Position numbers and translations under genes: made by a program
Notes under the pieces: generated by a model
Databases searched by the model: none
The model's input: the letters and a program-made list of their open reading frames with translations, nothing else
Told to the model about the DNA's origin: nothing
Assembly (NCBI GenBank): GCA_965117035.1
Contig: OZ220748.1
Location: forward strand, 868,001 to 932,000
Length of the DNA stretch: 64,000 nt
Direction of reading: 5' to 3'
DNA from: CAZENU01 sp965117035
GTDB taxonomy: Bacteria; Chloroflexota; Dehalococcoidia; Lucifugimonadales; CAZENU01
Shown here: piece by piece, positions 33,580-42,138 of the stretch
Numbering within the stretch: position 1 is the first letter of the stretch
Layout: each line of letters opens with the position of its first letter

Positions 33580-34107
33580 TTGAACGCGTGGGGAGTCTCG
33601 GTCTTCGGGGACCCCTGCAGGGAATGCGGCTTCGACTGGTCGACGTCGGCAGACGCCGGCGCGGCCCTGATAGCCGATGTCCCAGGCCGATATTCCAGGC
33701 TCCTGGAGGGTCGGGACGGCTCGACGCGGCATCCGGACCTCACATGGTCTGTCGGGGCCTACGTGTGTCACGTCGGCGACAATCTCCGGATCTGCGCGGA
33801 ACGCCTGTGGAGCGCCGTCGAGTCGAGCCCGTTGCACATAGAGAAGTACGACCAGGACGACCTGGCTTCAGTCCGCCAGTACGAGCAGATACCACTCAGC
33901 ACCGCGCTTTGGACACTCTCGCATTCGGCCGACGCCTGTGGCGAGGCGTTCGACGCCGCCGCCGGCCGGGACGTCACCTTCATCCACTCGGAGCGAGGTC
34001 CGCAGACGTTTTCGGACATGGTGCAGGCGGCAGCTCACGAAGCCTTGCACCATGAGTGGGACATCCGCCGCTCCCTGGGCGTCCAGGAACAGCCAGGACC
34101 CACCTGA
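33580..34107 (+). CDS. DinB/maleylpyruvate isomerase-like four-helix metalloprotein
   Basis: 175 residues. A four-helix layout with three metal-type His positions: LTWSVGAYVCHVGDN (first His), and HEALHHEWDIRRS (the HxxxHxxD-type pair), as in DinB and mycothiol-dependent isomerase families. An N-terminal knuckle (DPCRECGFDW) is typical of one actinobacterial-type branch. These enzymes bind a divalent metal and often use low-molecular-weight thiols. The start is TTG at 33580 with only a weak ribosome-binding site, consistent with coupling to the ABM gene 17 nt upstream. Confidence 0.75.
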   Translation: MNAWGVSVFGDPCRECGFDWSTSADAGAALIADVPGRYSRLLEGRDGSTRHPDLTWSVGAYVCHVGDNLRICAERLWSAVESSPLHIEKYDQDDLASVRQYEQIPLSTALWTLSHSADACGEAFDAAAGRDVTFIHSERGPQTFSDMVQAAAHEALHHEWDIRRSLGVQEQPGPT

Positions 34108-34210
34108 ACCGCCGATACGTAAATTGCCCGGCGCTCGTTGACACCCGGAGAGCGCCGCTGGTAGTCTGCCGCCCGTCCAGCACACGTACACGGCAGACGG
34201 AGCGCATCGC

Positions 34211-36010
34211 ATGGCAGGCTTCACCACCAGACCGGTAATCATGGGCACCCGGGGCGTAGTCACCTCGGGCCACTACCTGGCCACCGCGGCCGGCTTCCGC
34301 ATGATGGAGCAGGGCGGCAACGCGATCGACGCCGCGGCGGCGATGTGCATCTGCCTCAACCTGCTCGAGCCGCAGAGCAACGGCATCGGCGGAGAGGTGC
34401 CCACGCTCGTCTACTCCGCCACGGAGAAGAAGGCGTACGCCATCAGCGGCATGGGCTGGTCTCCCGGCGCGTTCACCGTCGACTGGTGCCGCGACAACGG
34501 CATCGACCTCATCCCGGGCGACGGCTACCTGCCCGCCTGCGTGCCGGCCGTCGTCGACACCTGGGCCGCGGCGCTGGCCCGGTTCGGCACGATGAGCTAC
34601 TCGCAGGTGCTGCAGCCGGCCATCGAGCTGGCGGAGAACGGCTTCCCGATGTACGCCGGGCTGCACCACGCCCTGCTGAACGGCTACGCCAGGTACACCG
34701 AGTTGTACCCCACCACCGGCGAGGTCTACTACGACAACGGTCGCGTGCCCGAGGTGGGCGACGTTTTCCGCAACCCCGAGTTCGCAGAGGCGCTGCGAAC
34801 GATGTGCCGGGCTGAGGACGGCGCGAGGTCGCGGGGCCGCGCCGCGGGCATCGAGGCCGCCCGCGACGCCTTCTACAAGGGCCCCATCGCGGAGCGCATC
34901 GCCCGATTCATCGCCGACAACCCGGTCATGGACGCCAGCGGCCGTGAGCACGCCGGGCTGCTCACCTACGACGACATCGCCGAGTGGCGCGCCACGGTCG
35001 AGGAGACGTCCAGCTACGACTACAAGGGCCTGGTCGTGCACAAGTGCCCGCCCTGGACCCAGGGCCCTACCTTCCTGCAGCAGCTCGCGATCCTGGACCG
35101 CCTCGATCTGAGGGCCATGGGCCACAACTCCGCCGAGTACCTGCACACCTGGATCGAGTCGGCCAAGCTGGCCTTCGCCGACCGCGAGGCCTACTACGGC
35201 GACCCGCTCTTCGACGACACGCCGCTCGACACGCTGCTGTCCCGCGAATACAACGACGGACGGCGCGGCCTGATCGGCGCGACGGCGTCGATGGAGCAGC
35301 GTCCGGGGGACGCGGGCAACGGCGTCCCGGCGTACGCCATCCGCGACGTGGGCGAGGACAACCGCGCCGCGCTCGGAATCGACGCGTCGGTCACCGGCGA
35401 TCAGGACCTGAGCGACGTCCACGACGGCGACACGACGCATCTCGACGCCGTCGACCACGAGGGCAACATGGTCTCCGCGACGCCGAGCGGCGGCTGGCTG
35501 CCGTCCTCGCCGGTCGTGAGGGGGCTCGGCTTCCCGATCGGGACGCGGGGGCAGATGTTCTACCTCAACCCGGCGCGGCCGAACGCGCTGCAGCCGCGCA
35601 AGCGCCCCAGGGCGACGCTCACGCCGTCACTGGTCACCCGCGACGGCGAGCCGTACATGGTGTTCGGAACGCCGGGCGGCGACAGCCAGGAGCAGATGAC
35701 GCTGCAGTTCTTCCTGAACTACGTCGAGTTCGACATGAACGTCCAGGAGGCTCTCGACGCGCCGACGGTGCGGTCGAGCCACTTCCCGTCGTCCTTCTAT
35801 CCCAAGCAGGCCAACCCCGGCCGCATGGTGGCCGAGAGCCGGATACCGGAGTCGGTCACGTCCGACCTGGAGTCCCGCGGCCACGTCGTGGGCCGTGTCG
35901 GCGACTGGGAGGGCGGCAAGGTGCTCGCCATCAGGTACGACACCGAGCGCGGCGTAATCTTCGGCGGCGCCTCCCCCAAGGGCGACATAGGCTACGCCTT
36001 CGGCTGGTAG
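34211..36010 (+). CDS. Gamma-glutamyltransferase family protein
   Basis: 599 residues, an Ntn-hydrolase proenzyme that cleaves itself into large and small subunits. GVVTSGHYLATAAGFRMMEQ and GGNAIDAAAA open the large subunit. The autocleavage site and nucleophile lie at DGDTTHLDAVD, giving Thr408. The downstream RPRATLTPSLV, GTPGGDSQ and ALDAPTVR are typical of the small subunit. It hydrolyses gamma-glutamyl bonds, as in glutathione, or related amides. No signal peptide is visible, so it may be cytoplasmic like the acylase-type members. The three 33-bp tandem repeats start just past its stop. Confidence 0.9.
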   Translation: MAGFTTRPVIMGTRGVVTSGHYLATAAGFRMMEQGGNAIDAAAAMCICLNLLEPQSNGIGGEVPTLVYSATEKKAYAISGMGWSPGAFTVDWCRDNGIDLIPGDGYLPACVPAVVDTWAAALARFGTMSYSQVLQPAIELAENGFPMYAGLHHALLNGYARYTELYPTTGEVYYDNGRVPEVGDVFRNPEFAEALRTMCRAEDGARSRGRAAGIEAARDAFYKGPIAERIARFIADNPVMDASGREHAGLLTYDDIAEWRATVEETSSYDYKGLVVHKCPPWTQGPTFLQQLAILDRLDLRAMGHNSAEYLHTWIESAKLAFADREAYYGDPLFDDTPLDTLLSREYNDGRRGLIGATASMEQRPGDAGNGVPAYAIRDVGEDNRAALGIDASVTGDQDLSDVHDGDTTHLDAVDHEGNMVSATPSGGWLPSSPVVRGLGFPIGTRGQMFYLNPARPNALQPRKRPRATLTPSLVTRDGEPYMVFGTPGGDSQEQMTLQFFLNYVEFDMNVQEALDAPTVRSSHFPSSFYPKQANPGRMVAESRIPESVTSDLESRGHVVGRVGDWEGGKVLAIRYDTERGVIFGGASPKGDIGYAFGW

Positions 36011-36020
36011 CGCGCGCAGG

Positions 36021-36119
36021 AGACCCTCGCATTGCCGTCATTGCCGCGAAGGGAGACCTTTGCACAACCGTCATTCCCGCGAAGGGAGACCCTTGCATTA
36101 TCGTCGTTCCCGCGAAGGC
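36021..36119 (+). repeat. Three tandem 33-bp repeats followed by related fragments
   Basis: Three adjoining 33-bp units, 36021-36053, 36054-36086 and 36087-36119, each of the form AGACC-TTGCA-CCGTCATTCCCGCGAAGGG with a few changes. There are no spacers. Fragments with GGGAATCCA/CGGGAATCC continue to about 36250. Related units occur at 37195-37260 (two) and singly near 42050 and, reversed, at 26250. The rest of the 36120-36282 gap shows no gene. Confidence 0.75.
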
Positions 36120-36282
36120 GGGAATCCAGGGGAGGGGCCTCCCAAGTACGGAATCGACGCACGTCCACCACTGTTCGCCGCCAGCAAGGGGGTTACGCAA
36201 AGGTCTCCGAAGGCGGGAATCCACGGGAATCCATAGGGTGGGAATCCCCAGCTACGAAAACTCGCTCATCGTCACCACTCCC

Positions 36283-37125
36283 TCATCGTTGACGGCGCGG
36301 GCGCAGCGCGACTAGCACCATCCCGGCCACGGCGCAGAGCCCCGCCACAAGGCCCAACGCCCATGCCGGCGGGGCGTAGCCACCGGTGCTGGGAGGCTCC
36401 ACGGAGCTCAGCGTGTACGAGATGCGAGTGTAGTAGAACTTGCTCAGGCCCTCGAAGCCTGAGTCTGTGCCGACGATCAGCCAGACCCGGCCCTCGCTGT
36501 CCGCGGTTACGCCCAGGGGCATTTCGACGTTGTCGAGGGTCTTGACCCGGTACTCCCCGTCGGCCACCTCGGGGTTTGCCACGTTGCCCAGGACCACCAT
36601 GGACTCGCCGCCCCTCGACTGATTGCCCTTGTCGATGTTCATCCTGAGATACCCGTTGCCGTCCTCCTCGGCCAGCGGCTCGACGGTGGACGCCCCGGCC
36701 TTCACGAAAACGCTCTCGCCGGGTGAGCCGCCTATGCCGATCAACCCGGCCGGCACGTTGGCCGCCAGGTCGATGGACGCGAATACCACATATGCGGTGT
36801 CCGGCCTCAGCCCGCCGACGCGCCTCTTCAGGAACATGAACAGGTCGTCGCTGCGGTTGTGTCCCTGGACGTAGACGCCACTGCCTTCGAGTCCGTCCGG
36901 AAGTGGGCGGTGACCGTGGTCCAGCTCGTAGATCGACTGGTCGTAGTCGACGGGCAGGTCCGCGAACCCGGCCATCCATCCCTCGGCGTCGCTATCGAAA
37001 TCGAAGCTGAACTCGCTCGCGCCACCATCCTGTGCGAGCGTCGATGGGCTCAACAGGGTGACCGTGGCTGCGAATACGGCGGCGAGCAATACCACTCGGC
37101 GTGGCCATAGGCATGAGCTTCTCAA
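36283..37125 (-). CDS. Exported protein with C-terminal membrane anchor, unknown function
   Basis: 280 residues: a Sec signal peptide ending near S-T-L-A-Q, a globular beta-rich domain (about 35-240; SFDFDSDAEGWMAGFADLPV at its start, FYYTRISYTLSS at its end), then Pro/Gly and one transmembrane helix with an R-P-R-R-Q-R tail. That layout displays the domain outside the cell. The first motif resembles lectin- or carbohydrate-binding-like jelly rolls, but I do not recognise the family. The start is TTG at 37125, supported by GAGGGGAG upstream. It is flanked on both sides by arrays of the 33-bp repeat. Confidence 0.65.
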   Translation of the reverse strand: MRSSCLWPRRVVLLAAVFAATVTLLSPSTLAQDGGASEFSFDFDSDAEGWMAGFADLPVDYDQSIYELDHGHRPLPDGLEGSGVYVQGHNRSDDLFMFLKRRVGGLRPDTAYVVFASIDLAANVPAGLIGIGGSPGESVFVKAGASTVEPLAEEDGNGYLRMNIDKGNQSRGGESMVVLGNVANPEVADGEYRVKTLDNVEMPLGVTADSEGRVWLIVGTDSGFEGLSKFYYTRISYTLSSVEPPSTGGYAPPAWALGLVAGLCAVAGMVLVALRPRRQR

Positions 37126-37194
37126 TGCATACTCCCCTCTCGTCTACGCTCGCGCCTGGGCGAGGAGCAGACAGGGCAATTGTGTCGCATTCGG

Positions 37195-37260
37195 AGACCG
37201 TTGCACAACCGCCATTCCCGCGCAGGGAGACCCTTGCATAACCGTCATCCCCGGGAAGCC
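37195..37260 (+). repeat. Two tandem 33-bp repeats
   Basis: Units 37195-37227 and 37228-37260 of the family described at 36021-36119, again directly adjoining. They lie between the exported protein gene and the glycosidase-like gene. Confidence 0.7.
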
Positions 37261-37323
37261 GAGATTCCAGCGGTGGGGCTCCCCAGCATGGCAACCTACG
37301 CCTCAGCCGATCGCCGGCGCCGG

Positions 37324-38760
37324 CTACTCCAGCCAGAAGGCGAACAGCTTGCAGTCGCGCAGCGTGAACCGCAGGCGCACGCGTTGCGACCCGGGGCCGC
37401 CGCCCTTCCAGGCGACGGGCGCCGCGACGTGGTCGCCGGTGATGGGAGCGCTCTCCGAGGCCGTGTGGCCCGCGATGGGCTCCATCGTGGCGGCGTCGAC
37501 CAGCTCGGCCCTGAGCTCGCCCCGGGCGTCGACGTTGACGTTGACCGTCTCGCCAGCCCAGTCGAACGGCCCGGTGACCAGGGTGCCCTCGACCGCCGCG
37601 TCCATCGAGACGAACCCGTCGAGCCGCAGCTTCCCGAGGTGCATCGCGCTGTGGTCCTCGAACAGGTCCCGGTCGACGTAGCCGTACCTGTCGCGCTCCC
37701 AGTAGAGCTCCTTGTTGTCGCGGATTCTCAGCGCGTTGTAGTAGACCCATATCTCGTCCCCGCGGACGATGGGTCTGCCGCACAGCAGGGCCTGGGCGGT
37801 GCCGTAGTTCACGCCGTCCCACGGCTCGATGCCGATGAAGACCTCCCGGTCGGCGACGCGCTCCCAGTTGTGGCGGTCACGCGAGACGGTCATCTCGACC
37901 TGGTTGAGCCCCGTGTCGTTGCCGAGGCCGTCCGGCCCGGCGGGGTTGTAGATCACCGGGAAGCCTACGTACAGGCCCTCGTAGGGGATGACGGCCATCT
38001 GGTAGCACTGGGCGACGTTGTACTCCCGCGGCGCGATGACCGGGGGCGTCAGGTAGTCGGTTCCGTCGACGGCGCACTGGATGCGCTCCATCCTGTTGTC
38101 GTTGTCGGTCTCGTCGGTGTTGAAGACGAGCGTGGGGAACGAGAATCGCTCGAAGTCGGTGCTGGTCGCCAGGTAGACGGAGCGGCCCCACGCGGTCGGC
38201 TGCTTGACGAAGGCGAGGAACTGCTCGGTGGTCTCGTCGTAGATGAAGTGCGACTCGTCCTGGCTCGGTATCGGCGACACGTCGAGCATCGTCCAGTCGA
38301 AGCCGTCGGGCGACGTGCCGAGCCAGCGGTCATGGCTGTCGAACAGGCCCTTGTAGCGCCTCGCCGGGTCGTCGTCGCGGTCGTCCCTGAGGATGTGGTA
38401 CAGGCGACGCCTGTCCGGGTCGCCGGCCACGTTGTTGTCGAGCGAGCCGTTCATTTCGAACAGGCCGAGCGGCGACGCGTCCCACTCGACGCCGTCGCGG
38501 GAGGTGGCGTAGCAGGACGGCCGGCCGCGGCCCTCGTATACGGCCATGTGCCACCACTCCCAGAGGTCCTTCTCCGGGTTCCATATGGGCGCGCTGCGGC
38601 TCTGCAGGCCGGTCTGGCCCCGCGACCTGTCGGGCCGGAGCACCGGGCCGAGTTTTTCGAGACAGCCCAGCCGGCGCGTGACGCCGGACCTCGAGTGGAC
38701 CGCCTGGTCGTCCAGGAAGAGCTGCTTGCGCTCCGCCGGGTGGAGAATCGTCTCGCCCAT
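37324..38760 (-). CDS. Glycosyl hydrolase GH32/GH43-like five-bladed propeller protein
   Basis: 478 residues. Repeated blade-like segments (RSAPIWNPEKDLWEWWHM, SRDGVEWDASPLGLF, TSPDGFDWTMLDV, SRDRHNWERVADREVF) and acidic residues in the ordered positions typical of the GH32/43/68 clan. Proteins of this kind in marine bacteria are usually annotated as glycosidase-like with no tested substrate. No signal peptide. The ATG at 38760, after GAGGAGGGCAGGG, is preferred to a longer frame. It lies 17 nt after the aldolase gene, so the two form an operon that could release and then split a sugar acid. Confidence 0.7.
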   Translation of the reverse strand: MGETILHPAERKQLFLDDQAVHSRSGVTRRLGCLEKLGPVLRPDRSRGQTGLQSRSAPIWNPEKDLWEWWHMAVYEGRGRPSCYATSRDGVEWDASPLGLFEMNGSLDNNVAGDPDRRRLYHILRDDRDDDPARRYKGLFDSHDRWLGTSPDGFDWTMLDVSPIPSQDESHFIYDETTEQFLAFVKQPTAWGRSVYLATSTDFERFSFPTLVFNTDETDNDNRMERIQCAVDGTDYLTPPVIAPREYNVAQCYQMAVIPYEGLYVGFPVIYNPAGPDGLGNDTGLNQVEMTVSRDRHNWERVADREVFIGIEPWDGVNYGTAQALLCGRPIVRGDEIWVYYNALRIRDNKELYWERDRYGYVDRDLFEDHSAMHLGKLRLDGFVSMDAAVEGTLVTGPFDWAGETVNVNVDARGELRAELVDAATMEPIAGHTASESAPITGDHVAAPVAWKGGGPGSQRVRLRFTLRDCKLFAFWLE

Positions 38761-38777
38761 GTCCCTGCCCTCCTCTA

Positions 38778-39524
38778 CTAGCCGCGGCCGAGGTCCCGCA
38801 GCGTCTGCTCCGCGCCCCCTGTCACCCAGCCGCCGTCCTCGCCGACCGTTACGAAGAGGCACCCCGCGTCGATCCACTTTCGCGCGATCTCCGAGTTGGG
38901 AGTCGAGATCCCGGGTATCTTGCCCGCCCGACGGCAGGCCGCAATGATCTCGACGATGGCCGCGTCGTGCTCGGTGCTTCTCATCACCAGGCCCATCGAC
39001 CGCGACAGGTCGTTCGGGCCTATCCAGCAGCCGTCGACGCCCTCCACCGACATGATCTCCTCGGCGTTCCGGTGACCCTCGGCGGTCTCGATCTGCACGC
39101 CCACGAAGAGCTCGTCGCCGATCCAGGAGTCGTAGTCGGGCCCGAGATGCCCGACGCCGAATGGGCCGAAGGAGCGGCCTCCCAGCGGCGGGAAGTGCGC
39201 GGCCTCGACGACCCTGCGGGCGTCCTCGGCGTCGTTGACCATCGGCGCGACGACGCCCATTGCGCCCGAGTCGAGCAGCCGCCCGATCAGGCCGAAGTCG
39301 TTACGCCGCACGCGCGCCATCGGCACGGCCGGCCCGAGGCTGATGCTCTTGAAGGCGTACCTCGCGGACGCGTCGTCCCAGGCCCCGTGCTGGGTGTCGA
39401 CCATGATGAAGTCGAACCCCAGGCCGGACATCATCTCCGCCGACAGCGGCGAGCCCAGTCCGGCCTCCCCGCCGAGCGCGAGCTTGCCTTCCAGCATCCT
39501 CCGCTTCGCGTGATTCCTGGTCAT
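38778..39524 (-). CDS. HpcH/HpaI aldolase family protein
   Basis: 248 residues of the class II, metal-dependent HpcH/HpaI aldolase fold. FDFIMVDTQHGAWD carries the conserved Asp and His, VPMARVRRND the Arg, AMGVVAPMVNDAEDARRVVE the phosphate/substrate loop, GVQIETAEGHRNAEEI the metal-binding Glu, and CWIGPNDLSRSMG the metal-binding Asp. These enzymes split 4-hydroxy-2-oxo acids to pyruvate (or glyoxylate) and an aldehyde. It is the first gene of a unit with the GH32/43-like gene downstream. Confidence 0.9.
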   Translation of the reverse strand: MTRNHAKRRMLEGKLALGGEAGLGSPLSAEMMSGLGFDFIMVDTQHGAWDDASARYAFKSISLGPAVPMARVRRNDFGLIGRLLDSGAMGVVAPMVNDAEDARRVVEAAHFPPLGGRSFGPFGVGHLGPDYDSWIGDELFVGVQIETAEGHRNAEEIMSVEGVDGCWIGPNDLSRSMGLVMRSTEHDAAIVEIIAACRRAGKIPGISTPNSEIARKWIDAGCLFVTVGEDGGWVTGGAEQTLRDLGRG

Positions 39525-39602
39525 CCGGTCTCCCTTCGTGTGCGGGCCGCGCGGTCCTTGCCCGTCATCGCTCGGGCCTGGGGGAGGTGGCGCGGCCGAT
39601 GG

Positions 39603-39986
39603 CTACTCGGTCTCGCGAGTCCAGAGGCGTATGCCGGCCCAGGCGTTCAGGACGGGCACCGCCCCGTTCAGCACGATCCAGACCCAGCCGTAGCCTTCGC
39701 CCTCGTCCAGCTCCTTGGACCAGTTCAGGAAGAACAGGTAGGCGACGAAGAGCGCGGCGAAGAACACGAGACGGGTCTCGGTGAGGCTGCCCGTGTCCGA
39801 TCCGCCTCCCGAACGCCAGCCCCCGCTCCAAATGCAGAACGCGACCACGAGCACGACGCTGACGGCCATGAGCGGGTTCAGGTAGTCGTACAGCTCGTGC
39901 CTGTCGCCGGGGATGACGGCCTGCGCCACCACGGCTATCGCAACCAGCACGAGAAACACGGCGACTATCCGCTTGCCGATTTCCAT
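39603..39986 (-). CDS. Four-helix membrane protein, unknown
   Basis: 127 residues with four predicted transmembrane helices: IVAVFLVLVAIAVVAQAVI, LMAVSVVLVVAFCIW, LVFFAALFVAYLFFLNW and WIVLNGAVPVLNAWAGI. No charged catalytic motif is seen. The ATG at 39986 (MEIGKR) is chosen; an upstream GTG would add eight residues. Downstream of the PIG-L gene on the same strand, with 90 nt between. Function unknown. Confidence 0.6.
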   Translation of the reverse strand: MEIGKRIVAVFLVLVAIAVVAQAVIPGDRHELYDYLNPLMAVSVVLVVAFCIWSGGWRSGGGSDTGSLTETRLVFFAALFVAYLFFLNWSKELDEGEGYGWVWIVLNGAVPVLNAWAGIRLWTRETE

Positions 39987-40076
39987 GTTAGGCATCCATC
40001 CTTTCGTCACATTCGGCCCGCGTGGACGACGTGCAGCCGATTCGACATCGCGGCGAGTTCGCGGTGCGGCCCCGCC

Positions 40077-40940
40077 TCAGTCCACCGGTATCCGGTACGA
40101 CGAGATGGCCATGTTCTCGTGGTCGGACCGGGCGGCGCGCCTGACCGTGTGCTCGGAGAGCGGCAGGTAGTCGTAGGTCTGGGCCGACTGGGAGATGAAT
40201 CCCTCGGCGTAGGCGACGCCGCCCGCGTTGCCGAAGGCGCCGTCGACCGTCTCGATCCGCTTCCTGGCGTACGCCCCGCCGTAACCCTGGCTCACCAGCG
40301 CGTCCAGGGCCGCCAGCTTCTTGTCGACCACGTCCGTGATGTCGATGAACACGTCGTTGTAGTAGCCCCCTTCCGAGCTCCACACCGTGTTGGGCACGTT
40401 AGCCGCGCCGGTGCCGAAGAAGTACGTCTTCGCCGCCCTGTGGGGCGGGTTCGTGTCCCCCGGATCGACGCCGCCGGCGAGGCCGGTGGCGGAGACGGCG
40501 ATCTGGCCGGCCACGGCGTGGGCGCCCGTGATGCCGTCGCCCTCCTTCGGGAAGTGAGTGAGGACGACGTCCGGCCTGATCTTGCGGATCAGCCGGGCGA
40601 CCTTGCGGACCACGGCGTCCGTGAGCAGCAGCACCGCGTCGTCCTCGCCGAGGAAGTAGATGTCCTCGAAGCCGAGTATCCGCCCGGCCGACCTGACCTC
40701 CTCGGTTTTGACGTCCGAGCGCTCGGCCATCAGCTTCACCAGGTCCTCGGCGTCCGGGATAGTATCGCGGTGGCTCATCTCCTCGCTTATCACCTTGTCG
40801 TGGATCCTGGCGCCGTGGGTCACGACGATGCATGCGACGTAGTCGCCGCGCCGGGAGTGGTGGGCCATCGTTCCGCCGGACTGGTCGAAGACATCCGCCG
40901 GGTGCGCCCCGATCGAAAGCAGTCTGAGAGGTCTGTCCAT
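40077..40940 (-). CDS. PIG-L family deacetylase-like protein with altered active site
   Basis: 287 residues of the LmbE/PIG-L fold, which removes acetyl from N-acetylglucosamine-type amides with a zinc ion. The first motif reads GAHPADVFDQSGG instead of AHPDDE. The His and the second Asp (zinc ligands in MshB) are kept, but the Asp that acts as general base is Ala. VVTHGAR, RPDVVLTHFPKEG and a later His in GAHAVAGQ match the remaining metal site. It may therefore use another base, have changed chemistry, or be a subfamily with a different reaction. The start at 40940 follows AAAGGAG. It diverges from the DapA/NanA-like gene across a 217-base gap in which I see no clear promoter. Confidence 0.78.
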   Translation of the reverse strand: MDRPLRLLSIGAHPADVFDQSGGTMAHHSRRGDYVACIVVTHGARIHDKVISEEMSHRDTIPDAEDLVKLMAERSDVKTEEVRSAGRILGFEDIYFLGEDDAVLLLTDAVVRKVARLIRKIRPDVVLTHFPKEGDGITGAHAVAGQIAVSATGLAGGVDPGDTNPPHRAAKTYFFGTGAANVPNTVWSSEGGYYNDVFIDITDVVDKKLAALDALVSQGYGGAYARKRIETVDGAFGNAGGVAYAEGFISQSAQTYDYLPLSEHTVRRAARSDHENMAISSYRIPVD

Positions 40941-41157
40941 GGATACCGTGCTCCTTTCGTGCTCCGGCCGGGTAACGCGCCCTTGTCTCCCAGGCGGGCG
41001 CGGTTGACGCGCCTTCCGCCGCGAACGTACCATCGTCCGCGGCCGGGCCAGCCTTGACGCTGGCCCCTGGACGAAGCGGCGCTCAGGCTACCACGATTCA
41101 ACCGGCCGCGATAGTGGGCCAGCTCCCGGTGGCCGCCGACCGAAAAAGGAGACGACA

Positions 41158-42048
41158 TTGAGCAAATTCGAGGGAATCCTGCCCGCGACCGTGTCGCCGA
41201 ACAAAGAGGACGGCTCGTTCGACGCGGCCGCGATGCGCAGAATCGTCCGCCACCAGCTCGACGCGGGCTCGGACGGCGTCTACGTCTGCGGCGGCACCGG
41301 CGAGGGGCTGCTGATGAGCCGCGAGGACCGCGAGCTGGCGCTCGAGACGGTCCTCGGCGAGGTCAACGGTGCGGCAACGGTCATTGCCCACGTCGGCGCC
41401 TTCCGGACGGACGAGACGGTCGCGCTGGCGCGCCACGCCGGCGACACCGGGGCCGACGCCATCGCCGCCCTGCCGCCCGCGTACTTCTACGTCCCGGACG
41501 ACGACGGCATGGTCGAGTACTACAGGACCGTCGCCGGCGCGTCCGACCTCCCGTTGCTGATCTACAACATCCCGCAGCGCACGCACATCACGATGACGGA
41601 GCCGCTGTTCACCAGGCTGCTGGAGATACCCAACGTCGTGGGCATGAAGGACTCCAGCGGCGACGTTTTTTCGTTGGGCAACCTGGTCGCCAACACCGAT
41701 GACCCCGTAATCTTCGAGGGCGAGGACCCGACTGTGCTCTGGGCGCTCATGGCCGGCGCGAAGGGCGGCATCGGGTCGACCTACAACGTGATGCCGCACC
41801 TCTACGTCAACATGTGGCGCGCCTACCAGGACGGCAGCATCGACGCCGCGGTGGCGATGCAACTGCGCATCAACGAGATCATCGCCGTGCTGATCAGGGC
41901 CAGCGTCATCTCGACCGTCATGAAGACGATGGAGTTCATCGGCCTCCCCTGCGGCAATCCGCGCAGCCCGAACAGGGCGCTCTCCGACGCCGAGTCGGCC
42001 GACCTGCGGGCCGGCCTCGAGGCCGTAGGCTTCTTCGGCGAGCACTAG
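41158..42048 (+). CDS. Dihydrodipicolinate synthase/N-acetylneuraminate lyase family protein
   Basis: 296 residues, class I aldolase TIM barrel. GGTGEG (45-50) binds the keto-acid carboxylate, Tyr136 lies in YNIP, and the Schiff-base Lys is Lys164 in GMKDSSGD. The GGTGEG-LLMSREDR and YNIPQRTH variants fit the lyase branch (NanA and sugar-acid aldolases) better than DapA itself, but the two are hard to separate by eye. It makes or breaks a C-C bond with pyruvate. The start is TTG with AAGGAG 7 nt upstream. An SDR gene follows 90 nt later on the same strand. Confidence 0.87.
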   Translation: MSKFEGILPATVSPNKEDGSFDAAAMRRIVRHQLDAGSDGVYVCGGTGEGLLMSREDRELALETVLGEVNGAATVIAHVGAFRTDETVALARHAGDTGADAIAALPPAYFYVPDDDGMVEYYRTVAGASDLPLLIYNIPQRTHITMTEPLFTRLLEIPNVVGMKDSSGDVFSLGNLVANTDDPVIFEGEDPTVLWALMAGAKGGIGSTYNVMPHLYVNMWRAYQDGSIDAAVAMQLRINEIIAVLIRASVISTVMKTMEFIGLPCGNPRSPNRALSDAESADLRAGLEAVGFFGEH

Positions 42049-42138
42049 CCGACCCTTGCACTATCGTCATTCCCGCGCAGAGCCTGCCCCGTACTCGATG
42101 CGGGGCGGGAACCCACTCCCGCGCATACGGAGGCCGAC

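Noticed and set aside
36021..36119. Possible CRISPR array
   Set aside because: The 33-bp units adjoin directly with no unique spacers, and no cas genes are in the window.
38967..41057. 696-codon plus-strand frame
   Set aside because: Runs antisense to three well-supported minus-strand genes; composition is artefactual.
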